This document shows, piece after piece, positions 34,860 to 45,289 of a DNA stretch of 64,000 nucleotides. The notes below the pieces were generated by a model. The model had not been told where the DNA came from. It saw nothing but the letters and a program-made list of their open reading frames with translations, and did no database searches. The position numbers and the translations under genes were made by a program. The DNA comes from Lamellibrachia satsuma (taxonomy: Eukaryota > Annelida > Polychaeta > Sabellida > Siboglinidae), in contig BSQZ01000107.1 of the NCBI GenBank assembly GCA_033239005.1, forward strand, positions 1,510,501 to 1,574,500, in the 5' to 3' direction. The first letter of the stretch is position 1. Every line of letters begins with the position of its first letter.

Positions 34860-35200
34860 TTCAGTGTGCAAATTAAGAGACTGTCCTAAGTATGATAATG
34901 TATACTCTAACTTCATATTTACCATGTTATGAAACAGTGCCATATACATTTGTATCTTTGTACTATTAATTAATTATGTACACAATATTTTTTTCATATT
35001 ATCAAATATGTTAGTAGTATCTGATGTTATAGTTTGTATGCAGGTAGGTTAGATAAATCTGGAACATGAATGAGAAAAGGTATAAAAAAGACACAAATGT
35101 AGACACAATTAATTAACTCAACATGTGTGTAACGTGCTTAATGATGTGTGTAACTAACTTTGTCATGTAATTATGATGCTTCTTTTAGTGATGATGTTTC
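34860..35200. repeat. Diverged duplicate block, left of hAT
   Basis: Shares ordered phrases with 37940-38600: acagtgccatatacat, gtatctgatgttatagtttgt, ggttagataaatctg, aacatgaatg. The pair predates the hAT insertion that lies between. Confidence 0.6.
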
Positions 35201-35311
35201 CTGTGTATGTTGAGTGATGTGAACCAGCTTCAAAATAGGTATGCTTGGGTCAAACAGGAACACATTTTAACCATTTGAGATTATAAATTGATGGGAGACC
35301 TGTATATTATA

Positions 35312-35319
35312 GCATAGTG
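35312..35319. repeat. hAT target-site duplication, left (GCATAGTG)
   Basis: Exact 8-bp copy at 37820-37827. Eight bases is the hAT signature. Confidence 0.95.
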
Positions 35320-35334
35320 CAGGCCTGGCCAACC
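35320..35334 (+). repeat. hAT left terminal inverted repeat
   Basis: CAGGCCTGGCCAACC, next to the TSD, followed by GC-rich gcggctcccgagccgcatg. Confidence 0.93.
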
Positions 35335-35559
35335 CGCGGCTCCCGAGCCGCATGCGGCTCTTTGCCTGGTTTCATGCGGCTCTTACGTTCATATCGAAGT
35401 TTGTGTTTGTGTTTTTTTTTAATGTGCGTGTTCGCTTCGCTTGAGTTCAATACGGTATTTTCGTCAAACGCGCATGTGCGTGAGATGAAAATACCGCAAA
35501 GTTCCCCAGTAGGGGCAAGATCATTTGAGTAAACAATTTGTGTCAAGTTCACTCTCAAA

Positions 35560-37410
35560 ATGGCAGGGAAAAAATGCACAGCAAAACGAAAATATGAAGA
35601 TGAACACAGGACGTTTTTAACAGAGTGGGAGAGTTTATATTGTTTTGTTGAACGTAATGGCAAGCCATTCTGCTTTATATGTCAGGCGTCATTAGCGCAT
35701 TCCAAGGCTTCAAATCTTCAGCGCCACTTCAGCTCACTCCATGCTAACATCGACCAGGAATTTCCAAAAGGGACTGAACTTCGCAAGCACAAGTTGGTCA
35801 CTTTGAAAAGTCAGGCAAAAAAGCAGATACAGTTTTTCCAAAAATTTACGAAGCACTCAGAGACTGTAACGCTTGCATCTTATCAACTGGCATGGAACAT
35901 TGCACGGGCTAAAAAGCCATACAATGAAGGGGAGTTCGTTAAAAAATGCCTCAGTGACGTTGTTGAAATCTTGTCTCCTGAAAACGACAAACTAAAACGA
36001 ATGGTATCAGACGTCCAACTGTCCCGCCACACTGTTGAACACAGAATATCGGACATTAACACGGCTATTGAATCACAGTTGCACTCTGAACTTCAAGCAT
36101 GTGAGTATTTTAGTGTCGCATTGGATGAGAGTTGTGACATACAAGACAAGCCTCAGTTGGCAATATTTGCACGGTCTGTGTCAAACGATTGTGTGATCAA
36201 AGAAGAACTCCTTGATATTGTGCCATTAAAAGACAGAACCCGTGGCATAGATGTAAAAGAAACAATGATGGCTGCATTTGGGAAAGCAAATCTGCCCATA
36301 CCGAAACTAACTGCAATAGCCACGGATGGAGCGCCAGCCATGATCGGATCTGTGAACGGGCTTGTGGGGCTGTGCAAAGCTGACCAAACATTTCCCGAGT
36401 TTTGGAATTTCCACTGCATCATCCACAGGGAGCAACTCGTGTCTAAATCATTGAATTTAGACAACGTCATGAAGCCTGTGATGGAAATCGTCAACTACAT
36501 CCGCACACATGCGCTTAACCACAGGCAATTCAAGAATCTCATCGCTGAGCTGGACCAAGGGTTTCCAGGTGACCTGCCGCTGCACTGCATTGTGAGGTGG
36601 CTGTCAAAAGGCAAGGTACTCTCTCGCTTCTTTGAGCTTTTGGATGCCGTGAAACTGTTCATGGAAGAGAAGGACAAGGACTATCCCGAGCTCTCGGACC
36701 TCAAGTGGATTATGGATCTGGCCTTTTTGTTCGACATGCTGTGTCACTTGGACAGACTGAACCTGACCCTGCAGGGTAAGTTAAAAATGCTGCCTGACCT
36801 GGTGCAAAGTGTGTTTGCGTTTGTCAACAAACTGAAGCTATTCAAGACGCATATTCAAAAGGGAGATTTAACGCATTTTCCCACTCTGCTAAAAGCCAGT
36901 GGGCAAGTCACCAGCGCCGCCCTTAATAAGCAAACAGCCAGATATGCAACACTGGTTGAAAACCTGCACGAAAGCTTTGTGACCCGGTTCCGTGATCTAC
37001 AACTGAAAAGGCCACAGATTACGTTCCTCGTCGACCCATTTAATGCGGAGACGGACTATTTGAAAGCCCCGCTAGTCACAGATGAGGCTGCGGCTGAGTT
37101 GGAGATGATCGATCTTTGTGATGAGGACCAACTGAAACCTGCTTTAAGGGAAGGGACCATTGAGTTCTGGAAAAGTGTGCCAATGGAAAAATACCCCAAT
37201 GTCAAACGGGCTGCGCTTAAGATACTGTCAATGTTTGGGTCAACATACGTCTGCGAGTCTGTGTTTTCTACCCTGAAACACGTGAAATCAAAGCATCGAT
37301 CTGTTCTGACTGACACCCATGTGAAAGAATTGCTTCGAGTGGCAACAACGGAATACAAGCCAGATTTGAAGAGGATTGTTCAAGGCAAGGAATGCCAGAA
37401 GTCCCACTAA
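35560..37410 (+). CDS. hAT transposase, intact 616 aa
   Basis: Cut-and-paste transposase acting in the nucleus on the TIRs of its own element. The ATG at 35560 has good context (aaaATGG) and is the first in a frame open to 37410. Residues about 23-61 form a BED-type zinc finger (Cys38, Cys41, His56, His61) for DNA binding. The RNase H-like core has Asp189 (ALDESCD) and Asp256 (ATDGAPAM), a CxxH at Cys286-His289 (FHCIIHREQ) and the RW motif at Arg346-Trp347. After the helical insertion comes Glu566 in YVCESVFSTLKHVKSKHRS, the hAT C-terminal dimerisation region. D189, D256 and E566 correspond in order and spacing to the DDE triad known in hAT transposases. Length is normal for the family. No break or missing catalytic residue is seen. 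A domesticated gene is an alternative, but the TIRs and TSD argue for a live element. Confidence 0.95.
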   Translation: MAGKKCTAKRKYEDEHRTFLTEWESLYCFVERNGKPFCFICQASLAHSKASNLQRHFSSLHANIDQEFPKGTELRKHKLVTLKSQAKKQIQFFQKFTKHSETVTLASYQLAWNIARAKKPYNEGEFVKKCLSDVVEILSPENDKLKRMVSDVQLSRHTVEHRISDINTAIESQLHSELQACEYFSVALDESCDIQDKPQLAIFARSVSNDCVIKEELLDIVPLKDRTRGIDVKETMMAAFGKANLPIPKLTAIATDGAPAMIGSVNGLVGLCKADQTFPEFWNFHCIIHREQLVSKSLNLDNVMKPVMEIVNYIRTHALNHRQFKNLIAELDQGFPGDLPLHCIVRWLSKGKVLSRFFELLDAVKLFMEEKDKDYPELSDLKWIMDLAFLFDMLCHLDRLNLTLQGKLKMLPDLVQSVFAFVNKLKLFKTHIQKGDLTHFPTLLKASGQVTSAALNKQTARYATLVENLHESFVTRFRDLQLKRPQITFLVDPFNAETDYLKAPLVTDEAAAELEMIDLCDEDQLKPALREGTIEFWKSVPMEKYPNVKRAALKILSMFGSTYVCESVFSTLKHVKSKHRSVLTDTHVKELLRVATTEYKPDLKRIVQGKECQKSH

Positions 37411-37598
37411 GCAACATGCATAGTAAAAGAAAAACGCAATTGTAAATTATTATATTTTTGTTTGTGGACTTGGTTGAACTGAGAGTTTGTGTGTGTGAGA
37501 CAGTGCACACAATGTTCATTGTTGAAAATGACTGGCCTGTGGTCTTAGTACTGTAGGAGTCAATTTCTGTCATTATCATGTTGGTGTGTGACATTTAC

Positions 37599-37604
37599 AA
37601 TAAA
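37599..37604 (+). terminator. Polyadenylation signal of the hAT transposase
   Basis: AATAAA about 190 bp after the stop codon, inside the element. Confidence 0.6.
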
Positions 37605-37630
37605 TCTGGCTGAGCAGAGGTATGTGTGTG

Positions 37631-37735
37631 TGTGTGAGAGAGGAAGGGATGGGGTGATGTTCATGTGTGTGAGAGAGGAAGGGATGGGGTGATGTTCATG
37701 TGTGTGAGAGAGGAAGGGATGGGGTGATGTTCATG
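37631..37735. repeat. 35-bp tandem repeat, three perfect units
   Basis: Unit contains gagagaggaagggatggggt and ends gatgttcat; lies within the hAT 3' region. Three apparently identical units imply very recent growth. Confidence 0.92.
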
Positions 37736-37804
37736 TGTGCCCATATGTATGATGTGGCTCTTTGCGGTAACACAGTAAAAAAATGTGGCTCTTAGTCTCT
37801 GACT

Positions 37805-37819
37805 GGTTGGCCACCCCTG
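37805..37819 (-). repeat. hAT right terminal inverted repeat
   Basis: Reverse strand CAGGGGTGGCCAACC. Confidence 0.93.
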
Positions 37820-37827
37820 GCATAGTG
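37820..37827. repeat. hAT target-site duplication, right (GCATAGTG)
   Basis: Exact partner of 35312-35319. Confidence 0.95.
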
Positions 37828-37939
37828 CATAGTTCTGGGTTATCGTTGTTATATTGTTCAGGTGAAGTGTGAATCAGACTGTGAAAGGTGAGTTGGAAGT
37901 GTTATTTGATTAACCAAGAGAATGCAGATAGTTTCACTA

Positions 37940-38600
37940 TTTCTATATAATCATGTTTCAATATACAAATCAGAAGATTGTTTTAAGAGAAGTAATGCAT
38001 ACTGTGATTACCTGTGCTTTTATAATGATGTAAAGCAGTGCCATATACATATTATGTACAGATATTTCTATCATGTACACAAATTGTTTAATTCATACAT
38101 ACATTCTGAGATGATGGTATCTGTTTTATAGAGTGTGTGGTTGCGTGCATGCATGTGCAAAGTACTGAAGTGATATGCTGCTTTAAATGTGTTGAGGAGA
38201 TACCTTCGAACATACCTATGCTCATCATTAGATTACATTACATTACATCATTAAACTACAGTCAAACCTGCTCAAGCGACCACCTGTCATTAACGACCAC
38301 AGTCAATTTCTTCTATCACAATAGTTTCACATGTTAAATTTCGTGCATCAGGTTTGACTGTATTTCATGTGTATGTTGCACAGTGATGTGACAATGTTCA
38401 TGTAACACTAAGTTGACCTCCAGTTGTCGCCAATGTGTTATCAAACACATCAGTGGTATCTGATGTTGTAGTTTGTATGTGAGTTGGTTAGATGAATCTG
38501 AAACATGAATGTAAACACACTGACTAATGCCTGTAACATGTTTCGTTTGGTTGTGTATTTAACTAACTTAGTTATGCAATGAATGGCTTCTTGTTTTAAG
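37940..38600. repeat. Diverged duplicate block, right of hAT
   Basis: Partner of 34860-35200, with the same order of phrases (gcagtgccatatacat, gtatctgatgttgtagtttgt, ggttagatgaatctg, aacatgaatg). The MITE at 38259-38360 lies in it. Confidence 0.6.
38259..38360. mobile_element. 102-bp MITE, TA-flanked, perfect 12-bp TIRs
   Basis: CAGTCAAACCTG at 38259-38270 and its exact reverse complement at 38349-38360, with TA on both outer sides. TA duplication and CAGT ends fit the Tc1/mariner-pogo group. Too short to code. Confidence 0.82.
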
Positions 38601-38889
38601 CACAGACTACGTATACTGTCTACCACAGAAACGTTAAATTACAATACCTGTGGTGCTTGTTGGCTTGTTGTCATAGAAGTTGTCTGTGTGTAAACTACTG
38701 CGTATTCGCTGGTGCAGGCACGAATGTAAACTCTGCACATAGTACATATAATATTCAAGATCAATAAATTGATGTTCGTTGATTGAGCAACAACATCAAA
38801 CACATTAGTCGGCTTTGACCGTATTTATCAATGTGGCCGATAGTTTGATGTCCACGATGATTGACCAAAGCCTTTCTGAATCTACTGTA

Positions 38890-39744
38890 GGGGAAGGCAG
38901 TGTTAGTTGAGCCACTGGGTTAGTTGAGCCACCCGTGTTTCCCAAGAAACTACAGCAGTGACAGTTACATGGTACTACCCAGTGATTAGATATGTCATTA
39001 GAACACGATTGACGTACAAAAAGTGCCAATTCTCACAATGGTCAGAAAATGTGAGTTAAAAGTATGTTTTTTTACGTTTTTTGAAAACTTGATGATTGTG
39101 ATTAGTGTCTGCTGGTGTGTAACAATCAATGCATGTGACCAGACTTTGTTGTCTGTGCACTTACAAATGGTTTAACTATGCACAGGGAAGAAGATTGCTT
39201 ACATCAATTACATTATTGAAAAGTTAATTTAAAAAGTTTAGTTGTCGAAATGGGGCTAGTTGAGCCACCCAAGGCCCAAGGAAGGGTTAGTTGAGCAGTG
39301 GCTAAAGAATGAAGACGAGTGTTCTTTACCCCAAAATATATCAAGCAATTCATTTTCCCGAACGAATTGGGACATCTACAAGGCAACATAATAGGAGTTA
39401 GTTAAACTGTTGCGATTGGCCTATAAGTCTATATTAATTAAGTGTGTCGACTTATTGATTAATCGTGTAGACTTGTCAGAGACGTGTTTTACCCATTGGG
39501 TAGATGTGTTGGCTGAATTGTTATGACATTTTAGTACAAGGCCAACGTAAATTATACAAATAAAGCATTTACCCAACTTACGCTACACTGTGGGTGAACT
39601 TACCCCACACAGTGTTTGTGAGGCAGCTTACCAACCCCATTTGAATCAGCTACATATAAAAGTCTAAAAACAATTTTGACAAGGGAATATGATTGTGCCC
39701 TAGATATCAAAAAGAAAAATGACTCAACTAACACTGCCTTCCCC
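38890..39744. mobile_element. 855-bp MITE, TA-flanked, 22-bp TIRs
   Basis: GGGGAAGGCAGTGTTAGTTG at 38890 is matched by the inverted copy ending at 39744 (22 bp perfect); TA lies outside each end. The word TTAGTTGAGCC recurs inside (38919, and variants near 39250 and 39285), always beside a terminus-like sequence. No transposase. A Tc1/mariner or ISL2EU-like origin is possible. Confidence 0.85.
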
Positions 39745-39746
39745 TA

Positions 39747-40274
39747 AATATATACTTGCATTCATCATCATGTATTTATTTTTGGGTCCTACAAATGTTC
39801 TAATATATTGTTTATACTTTCACATAATAAATACCGCTAAACATGTCATGTCATATTATATCATGAAATGTTAGTTAATGCAAACTCAAGGTCAAAACAG
39901 TTGCTCTGCACCTGCTATCAAAGGAACAAAAACAAGTGAGTAGTTAACAGTCAGTATCATTATTATGATCTTTGTAATAAAACCACTCGCTGTGGACTGC
40001 CAAAAAGGCACTTTGAACTTCAATCACACTCATAAAAGCTAACAGATTATTAAGATTATGAAAAAACAATCACTACTATTTTGCAATAAACATCGGTATA
40101 AGTGACTGAATAATGTTTATTTTGTATAGAGCCACATCAAATACAGTTCACAGCATTTTACAGTGAATGTGTTTCATAGTATATAGTGATAATAAAATAT
40201 GTTAGGTTCAAACAAATAATTAAACTAAGATCAACATCAACAAGTTATGGTAAAATGTTACATCAGCGAATTAC
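39747..40274. other. No gene recognised
   Basis: AT-rich spacer. Confidence 0.4.
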
Positions 40275-41260
40275 CACAGTAGGGGAGATGAGATAGAGAC
40301 AATCATTCTGTGAGTCCACAGCAGGGGAGATGAGATAGAGACCACCACTCTTGTGAGTCCACAGTAGGGGAGATGAAAGAGACCATCACTGTGTGAGTCC
40401 ACAGCAGGGGAGATGGTATAGAGACCACCACTTTTATGAGTCCACAACAGAGGAGATGAGATAAACACCATCATTGTGTGAGTCCACAGCAGGGGAGGTG
40501 AGATAGAAACCATCACTGTGTGAGTCCACAGCAGGGGAGATGGTATAGAGACCACCACTCTTGTGAGTCCACAACAGAGGAGATGAGATAGACACCATCA
40601 CTGTGTGAGTCCACAGCAGGGGAGATGGTATAGAGACCACCACTCTTGTGAGTCCGCAACAGAGGAGATGAGATAGACACCATCACTGTGTCAGTCCACA
40701 GTAGGGGATATGGAATATAGACCATTACTTTGTGAGTCCACAGTAGGGTAGATTAGATAGAGTCTTAGAGACCATCACTGTGTGATTCCACAGTAGGGGA
40801 AATGAGATAGAGACCATCACTGTGTCAGTCCACAGCAGGGGAGATGAAATAGAGACCATCACTTTGTGAGTTCACAGTAGGGTAGATGAGATAAGAGTCT
40901 TAGAGACCATCACTGTGTGATTCCACAGTAGGGGAAATGAGATAGAGACCATCACTGTGTCAGTCCACAGCAGGGGAGATGAAATAGAGACCATCACTTT
41001 GTGAGTTCACAGTAGGGGAGATGAGATAGAGACCATCACTGTGTGACTCCACAGTAGGCGAGATTAGATAGAGACTATCACTTTGTGAGTCCACAGCAGG
41101 GGAGATGAAATAGAGACCATCTGTGTGTGAGTCCACAGTAGGGGAGATGAGATAGAGACCATCACTGTGTCAGTCCACAGCAGGGGATATGAAATAGAGA
41201 CCATCGCTGTGTCAGTCCACAGTAGGGGAGATGAGATAGAGACCACCAGTCCGTGAGTGA
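40275..41260. repeat. 42-bp minisatellite, about 23 units
   Basis: Unit like gtccacagcaggggagatga followed by gatagagaccatcactgtgt. Higher-order pattern: neighbouring units alternate between gagaccaccactcttgtgag and gacaccatcactgtgtgag types in the first half. Open frames on the minus strand are artefacts of the 42-bp period (14 codons). Confidence 0.95.
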
Positions 41261-41695
41261 TATATGTCTAATAAAACTTATTGGGGGGGGCAGTTAGTTA
41301 GTTCTCAAATGCCCCCCCATCCTTGGTCCCACTTGACCACCAGTAGGGGAGACCGGGACACCATTGGCACTTTACTTTCAGGAACTGGCACCTACACCTC
41401 TCATCAGCATGTATCAGGAGTGGTGACTTGACTACCCCATACAATGGGTCGACAATCTATACATGTACTAATTAATGAATTTATCAACAAAGTAGGTTTT
41501 GAAATAAAATGACCGTGATGCCTTGCACCCAGAGAAACGTGTTGTAACAGCATTTCAAGGAGTGCTACGGATATAAACACACCACACTTAGACAATTATT
41601 TACTTACGTTGTTGAACATTTCTCAGGATAGTCCATTTTCATGATAACACATTTTTTTTTACATATATCCCAAAGTTGTATTTAACTGTAGAGAC
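41261..41695. other. No gene recognised; G8/C7 hairpin
   Basis: ttgggggggg near 41280 faces gcccccccat near 41311, giving a small G:C hairpin. Otherwise nothing seen. Confidence 0.4.
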
Positions 41696-41699
41696 TTTC

Positions 41700-42935
41700 G
41701 CTTATCTTATCATGATGGCTTCCTCAGTATGAATGAGAACGACGTCTTTGTAGGATGACATCATCGTAGACGTGTGGTAGTTCGTTGTTCCCCTTGTCTC
41801 GGTTGATCGCTGTCTCTGTCTTCCGTATCCATATGGCTTCTTTCACTTGTCTTCTCCTCCTGTGCGACTCCCTGTCTGCCACTTTTACTCCCTCTCATTC
41901 TATGAGATGGTTTTCAGTGGTTGTGTGGTCTGTGAGGACTTGTTGGTGGTGGACTGTGATGGGGGACTTGTTGGTGGACGGCAACCGCTTCTTTTTGCTC
42001 CTCATGTATTGTTCTTTTTGTGCATTCTCTACGTCTTTCTTGTGTTCTTCTTGTCTGGTCTTAAACAATCTCCCTGTGTCTCTCCTAAGTAGGCTGCACC
42101 ACAACTCTTACACAGTATTTGGTAGACTAGTTCGCCCTATTCTTCTGGTTCAACTTTGTCCTTTGGGTATATCAACAGGCATCTGGGGGTTGTGTGGGAA
42201 AACATGGCTGTAGCTACACTGTACTTCTTCCGTACCAGGTCAACCCTCTGTGTGACACCTTCCATGTATGGGATGACTTCCTGGCTTCTGTAGTTCTTCT
42301 TTTTTTTTGTCTGTCTTCCTGTTCTTCTTGTTATCCATCACCTCTTCAAGGCCCAGGACTGATAGCCCCTCATACTAAGGGCTTCTCCCAGATAGCCCCT
42401 CATTCTAAGGGCTCTTCCCAGGTTCTAAGGGCTCCTCCCAGGTAGTCCCTTATACTAAGGACTCCTCCCAGATAGCCCCTCATTCTAAGGGCTCCTCCCA
42501 GGTAGTCCCTTATACTAAGGACTCCTCCCAGATAGCCCCTCATTCTAAGGGCTCCTCCCAGGTGTTCCTACACTTCCTTTTTGTCCCCTTCCTCATACTT
42601 TATCGTCTCACACCTGTTCATAAGGGTTGTGACTACTCCCAACTTCTGGTGCCTGGGGTGGTGGGACGTGAAGTTCAGATACTGGTCAGTGTGGGTCTTC
42701 TTTCTGTATACTGTGGACTTCACAGTGCCATCATCCTTCCTGGTAAACCTTGCATCAAGGAAGGGCTGTTGTCCACGTCATATTCTCATGTGAATCTCCT
42801 GTTGCTCGTAGGGTCGACAGTGTTAATAGGTTGTTGTAGTTCCTCCGCTGTACCTGTTTGTACTAGGCAAATTACACCAACCACAGACCGCTGCCAGGTC
42901 CTTGGGAATGGTCTGGGGCTGTGACAATCATTTCT
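41700..42935 (-). pseudogene. Penelope-like element: RT C-terminus, linker and GIY-YIG nuclease
   Basis: Read leftwards. At about 42770-42590 the end of the RT domain is seen (LDARFTRKDDGTVKSTVY, RKKTHTDQYLNFTSHHPRHQ, KLGVVTTLMNRC). A linker with a 30-bp tandem array follows (42355-42565). From about 42150 a GIY-YIG domain begins: YQILCKSCGAAYLG with the Cys pair and the YxG motif, then RLFKTRQEEHKKDVENA, and the IRKTETAINRDKGN end near 41800. RT plus GIY-YIG in this order defines endonuclease-bearing Penelope-like elements. Frameshifts in the linker and near 42080 break it. The RT palm and N-terminal half are not present. Part of this gene also occurs at 29105-29300. Confidence 0.85.
42355..42565. 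repeat. 30-bp array inside the Penelope RT/GIY-YIG linker
   Basis: About seven units of atagcccctcattctaaggg plus ctcctcccag, with two alternating variants making a 60-bp higher-order unit. On the minus strand each unit encodes ten residues (LGGALRMRGY / LGGVLSIRDY). Confidence 0.92.
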
Positions 42936-43009
42936 TTGGTTTTCTTATTTACTAATGTATGCCTGAAATGCACACTGTGGCATAAATCAGAGCTGTATAT
43001 CATCAGTGT

Positions 43010-43100
43010 CCATACTAACTGTACATCATCAGTGTCCATACTAACTGTACATCATCAGTGTCCATACTAACTGTACATCATCAGTGTCCATACTAACTGC
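43010..43100. repeat. 26-bp tandem repeat, about four units
   Basis: Unit catactaactgtacatcatc plus agtgtc. Single in the paralogous copy near 29430. Confidence 0.92.
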
Positions 43101-43302
43101 TTATGTTTTGTATATCTAGAGCATATGCCAGGTGATACCACAACTTGTAATTAAATGTGCCAGTGGTCAAAACTATCCAAAGCCATCCTTGTGACCAATG
43201 GGTGGCTCCATCTATTTACCCCTGGGAGAAGGGTTATTAGAATGTGTACTTCATCCCACTTGTTGTCCTGGTTGACCTACACAAAGACAATCAACAATCA
43301 GC

Positions 43303-43592
43303 AGACCAATCATCCAACAAGTAACACAAAGGACCTCATCCAAACAGACCAATCATGGCTGATCCAACAAGTAACACCAAGGACCTCTTCCAAACAGACC
43401 AATCGTGGCCGATCCAACAAGTAACACTAAGGACCTCCTTCAAACAGACCAATCATGGCTGATCCAACAAGTAACACCAAGGACCTCCTTCAAACAGACC
43501 AATCATGGCCGATCCAACAAGTAACACCAAGAACTTCCTCCAAACAGACCAGTCGTGACCGATCCCACAAGTAACACCAAGGACTTCCTCCA
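43303..43592. repeat. About 50-bp tandem repeat, six units
   Basis: Units with gatccaacaagtaacacc and caaacagaccaatcatgg. Paralogous to the three-unit array at 29590-29745. Confidence 0.92.
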
Positions 43593-43749
43593 AACAGCTC
43601 GCTAATGCTGACCCTGATTCCCGGAATCAGTGCTTATGTGACACAGCTGATGTGACATGTGAGAAAGTGTGACTGCAAACATTCACTGATTCCAGGAACC
43701 AGGCCCAACATCAAAGAGCCACTCAAAGAAATGCCTGGCATTATCTGTC

Positions 43750-44640
43750 TGACCATCCATGACCAGTCCACAGCTAAGTGCCCGTATGTAGGCCTATATT
43801 TTGGACTGTCATAATATCATTAAGACAGCAACTGGAAAAAAGTATAAATCCACGTTTCATTAGGGCTGATGAAAAGCAGCCCACGGTATACGAGGATGTG
43901 CAAAGTCCACGGTGACCCGGACTACTCAGGGAACTAACTGGTTACTGCAGTTAACAGCATGAACCACTAGCTCTAGAAACTGTACTACATTAGAACACTA
44001 GGCACTTCAAATAAAATTGTATTTCCACAATGTGTCATTTATTTATTAAAATATATCTGTTACACATATTAGTGAAAATTAGGTAAGGAAAGGGCGACAT
44101 GTTTGCATGTGCAGTTCAGAACCGTTCATGACTTCAGAAGTGCACAGAGTTAACTTACTGAAATATTATGCATCACATGATTTCACATCTAGAATACTGT
44201 CGATTTCAACAGCATAAGTGAAAATAAATAATTACGATACATAACATCAACATCATGCACCATGGTAATAAACTAAACAATATTCAGGGATTTCAGAGAC
44301 AGTTACAAATCGTATAATGCTTAAACCTAGATAATTCGTTAATACATTTGATGCAGAAAAAAATTCATTTAAGATAGTGTCATCGCTATATCATGTAAAC
44401 TGTCTGACAATCACAGGATGAGAGGCTTTCATGACAACCAATGTCAGATGAACTGTCTGACAATCACTAGATGAGAGGCTTTCATGACAACCAATGTCAG
44501 ATTAACTGTCTGACACTCATTGGATGAGAGGCTTTCATGACAACCAATGTCAGATGAACTGTTTGACAATCACTAGATGAGAGACTTTCATGACAATGAA
44601 TGTCAGATGAAATGCAAAATGCTAAACCAAGCTTACATTG
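43750..44640. other. Copy-2-specific insert; no gene recognised
   Basis: Absent from copy 1, which passes directly from ggcattac near 29895 to gctcctattctac near 29932. AT-rich; contains the 53-bp array at 44398-44610. Confidence 0.6.
44398..44610. repeat. 53-bp tandem repeat, four units
   Basis: Unit starts aactgtctgacaatcactag and contains gaggctttcatgacaacc. Confidence 0.93.
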
Positions 44641-45214
44641 TATGTACACTCATGGGTGCTCCTATTCTACAAATGTACATAAGCACTTTCATGATTCAAC
44701 AAATCGACCCTTCACAACCTCAGAGCATTTTCATGGTCATAAAAAAATCCACCCTGTGACAGCCGACATCGAGTTTAAAATCCAACATTTTCAAAACAAA
44801 ATATTAAAATCCCAAATCAATTAATCTGACCATCGACACTACTGGTGCAATACAAGAATTACCGCAATTTATTAACTAAATCCTTGAGAATCTGCCAAAC
44901 TTTATCAATGTGATACAACTGTCATCATTCCATAAGCACTTAGTATAGTTTTATAACAGTGCCCAAGTTAAGCATACCGCTAGATATCTTCGTTTGCCTT
45001 GTACAGGTGTGCGTGCGTGTGTGCGTGTGTGTGTGTGCGTGCGTGTGTGCGTGCATGTCTAAGAAGATGGGTGGTGTATATTTGAAAGTATAACAAAGAA
45101 AAAACCATGGAACTTCGTAAGTTCATTCTTTAGTAATGCATTTTATTGATGAATCCACAAGTTTTTGTTGACAAATCCTGACAAACTGTAAATTGCCTCA
45201 TTATTTTGTGACTC

Positions 45215-45289
45215 ACCAATACGCACACTTCGTTAATCCTACCAAAATACTTGGGAACCAAAGTGTGCAGATAAACGAGGTTCCACTGT
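45215..45289 (-). mobile_element. pogo/Tigger-like MITE end
   Basis: The reverse strand begins TACAGTGGAACCTCGTTTAT and continues with a self-complementary stretch (cacactttggttccc... aacgaagtgtgcg). TA plus CAGTGGAACCTCG is a pogo-type terminus. Confidence 0.55.

Larger units (their letters stand above)
35320..37819 (+). mobile_element. Complete autonomous-looking hAT transposon
   Basis: 2,500 bp, flanked by the perfect 8-bp duplication GCATAGTG. The ends are inverted repeats: CAGGCCTGGCCAACC on the left and CAGGGGTGGCCAACC on the right strand, 13 of 15 matching. Subterminal words tgcggctctt / tgtggctctt recur near both ends (35355, 35375; 37752, 37785), as expected for transposase-binding repeats. 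It holds one uninterrupted transposase frame, an AATAAA and a small minisatellite near the right end. The element belongs to the group of hAT transposons related to Charlie/Buster and to domesticated proteins of the GTF2IRD2/ZBED5/FAM200 kind; exact family not assigned. The intact frame, TIRs and TSD suggest recent insertion. Confidence 0.95.

Noticed and set aside
36153..36677. Minus-strand frames within 36153-36677
   Set aside because: Shadows of the hAT transposase on the plus strand.
40271..40725. Minus-strand frames repeating SSPLLWTHTVMVSI
   Set aside because: Produced by the 42-bp minisatellite, whose period is a multiple of three; not a protein family.
41785..42213. 142-codon plus-strand open frame
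   Set aside because: Antisense of the Penelope GIY-YIG and linker; no similarity in this frame.
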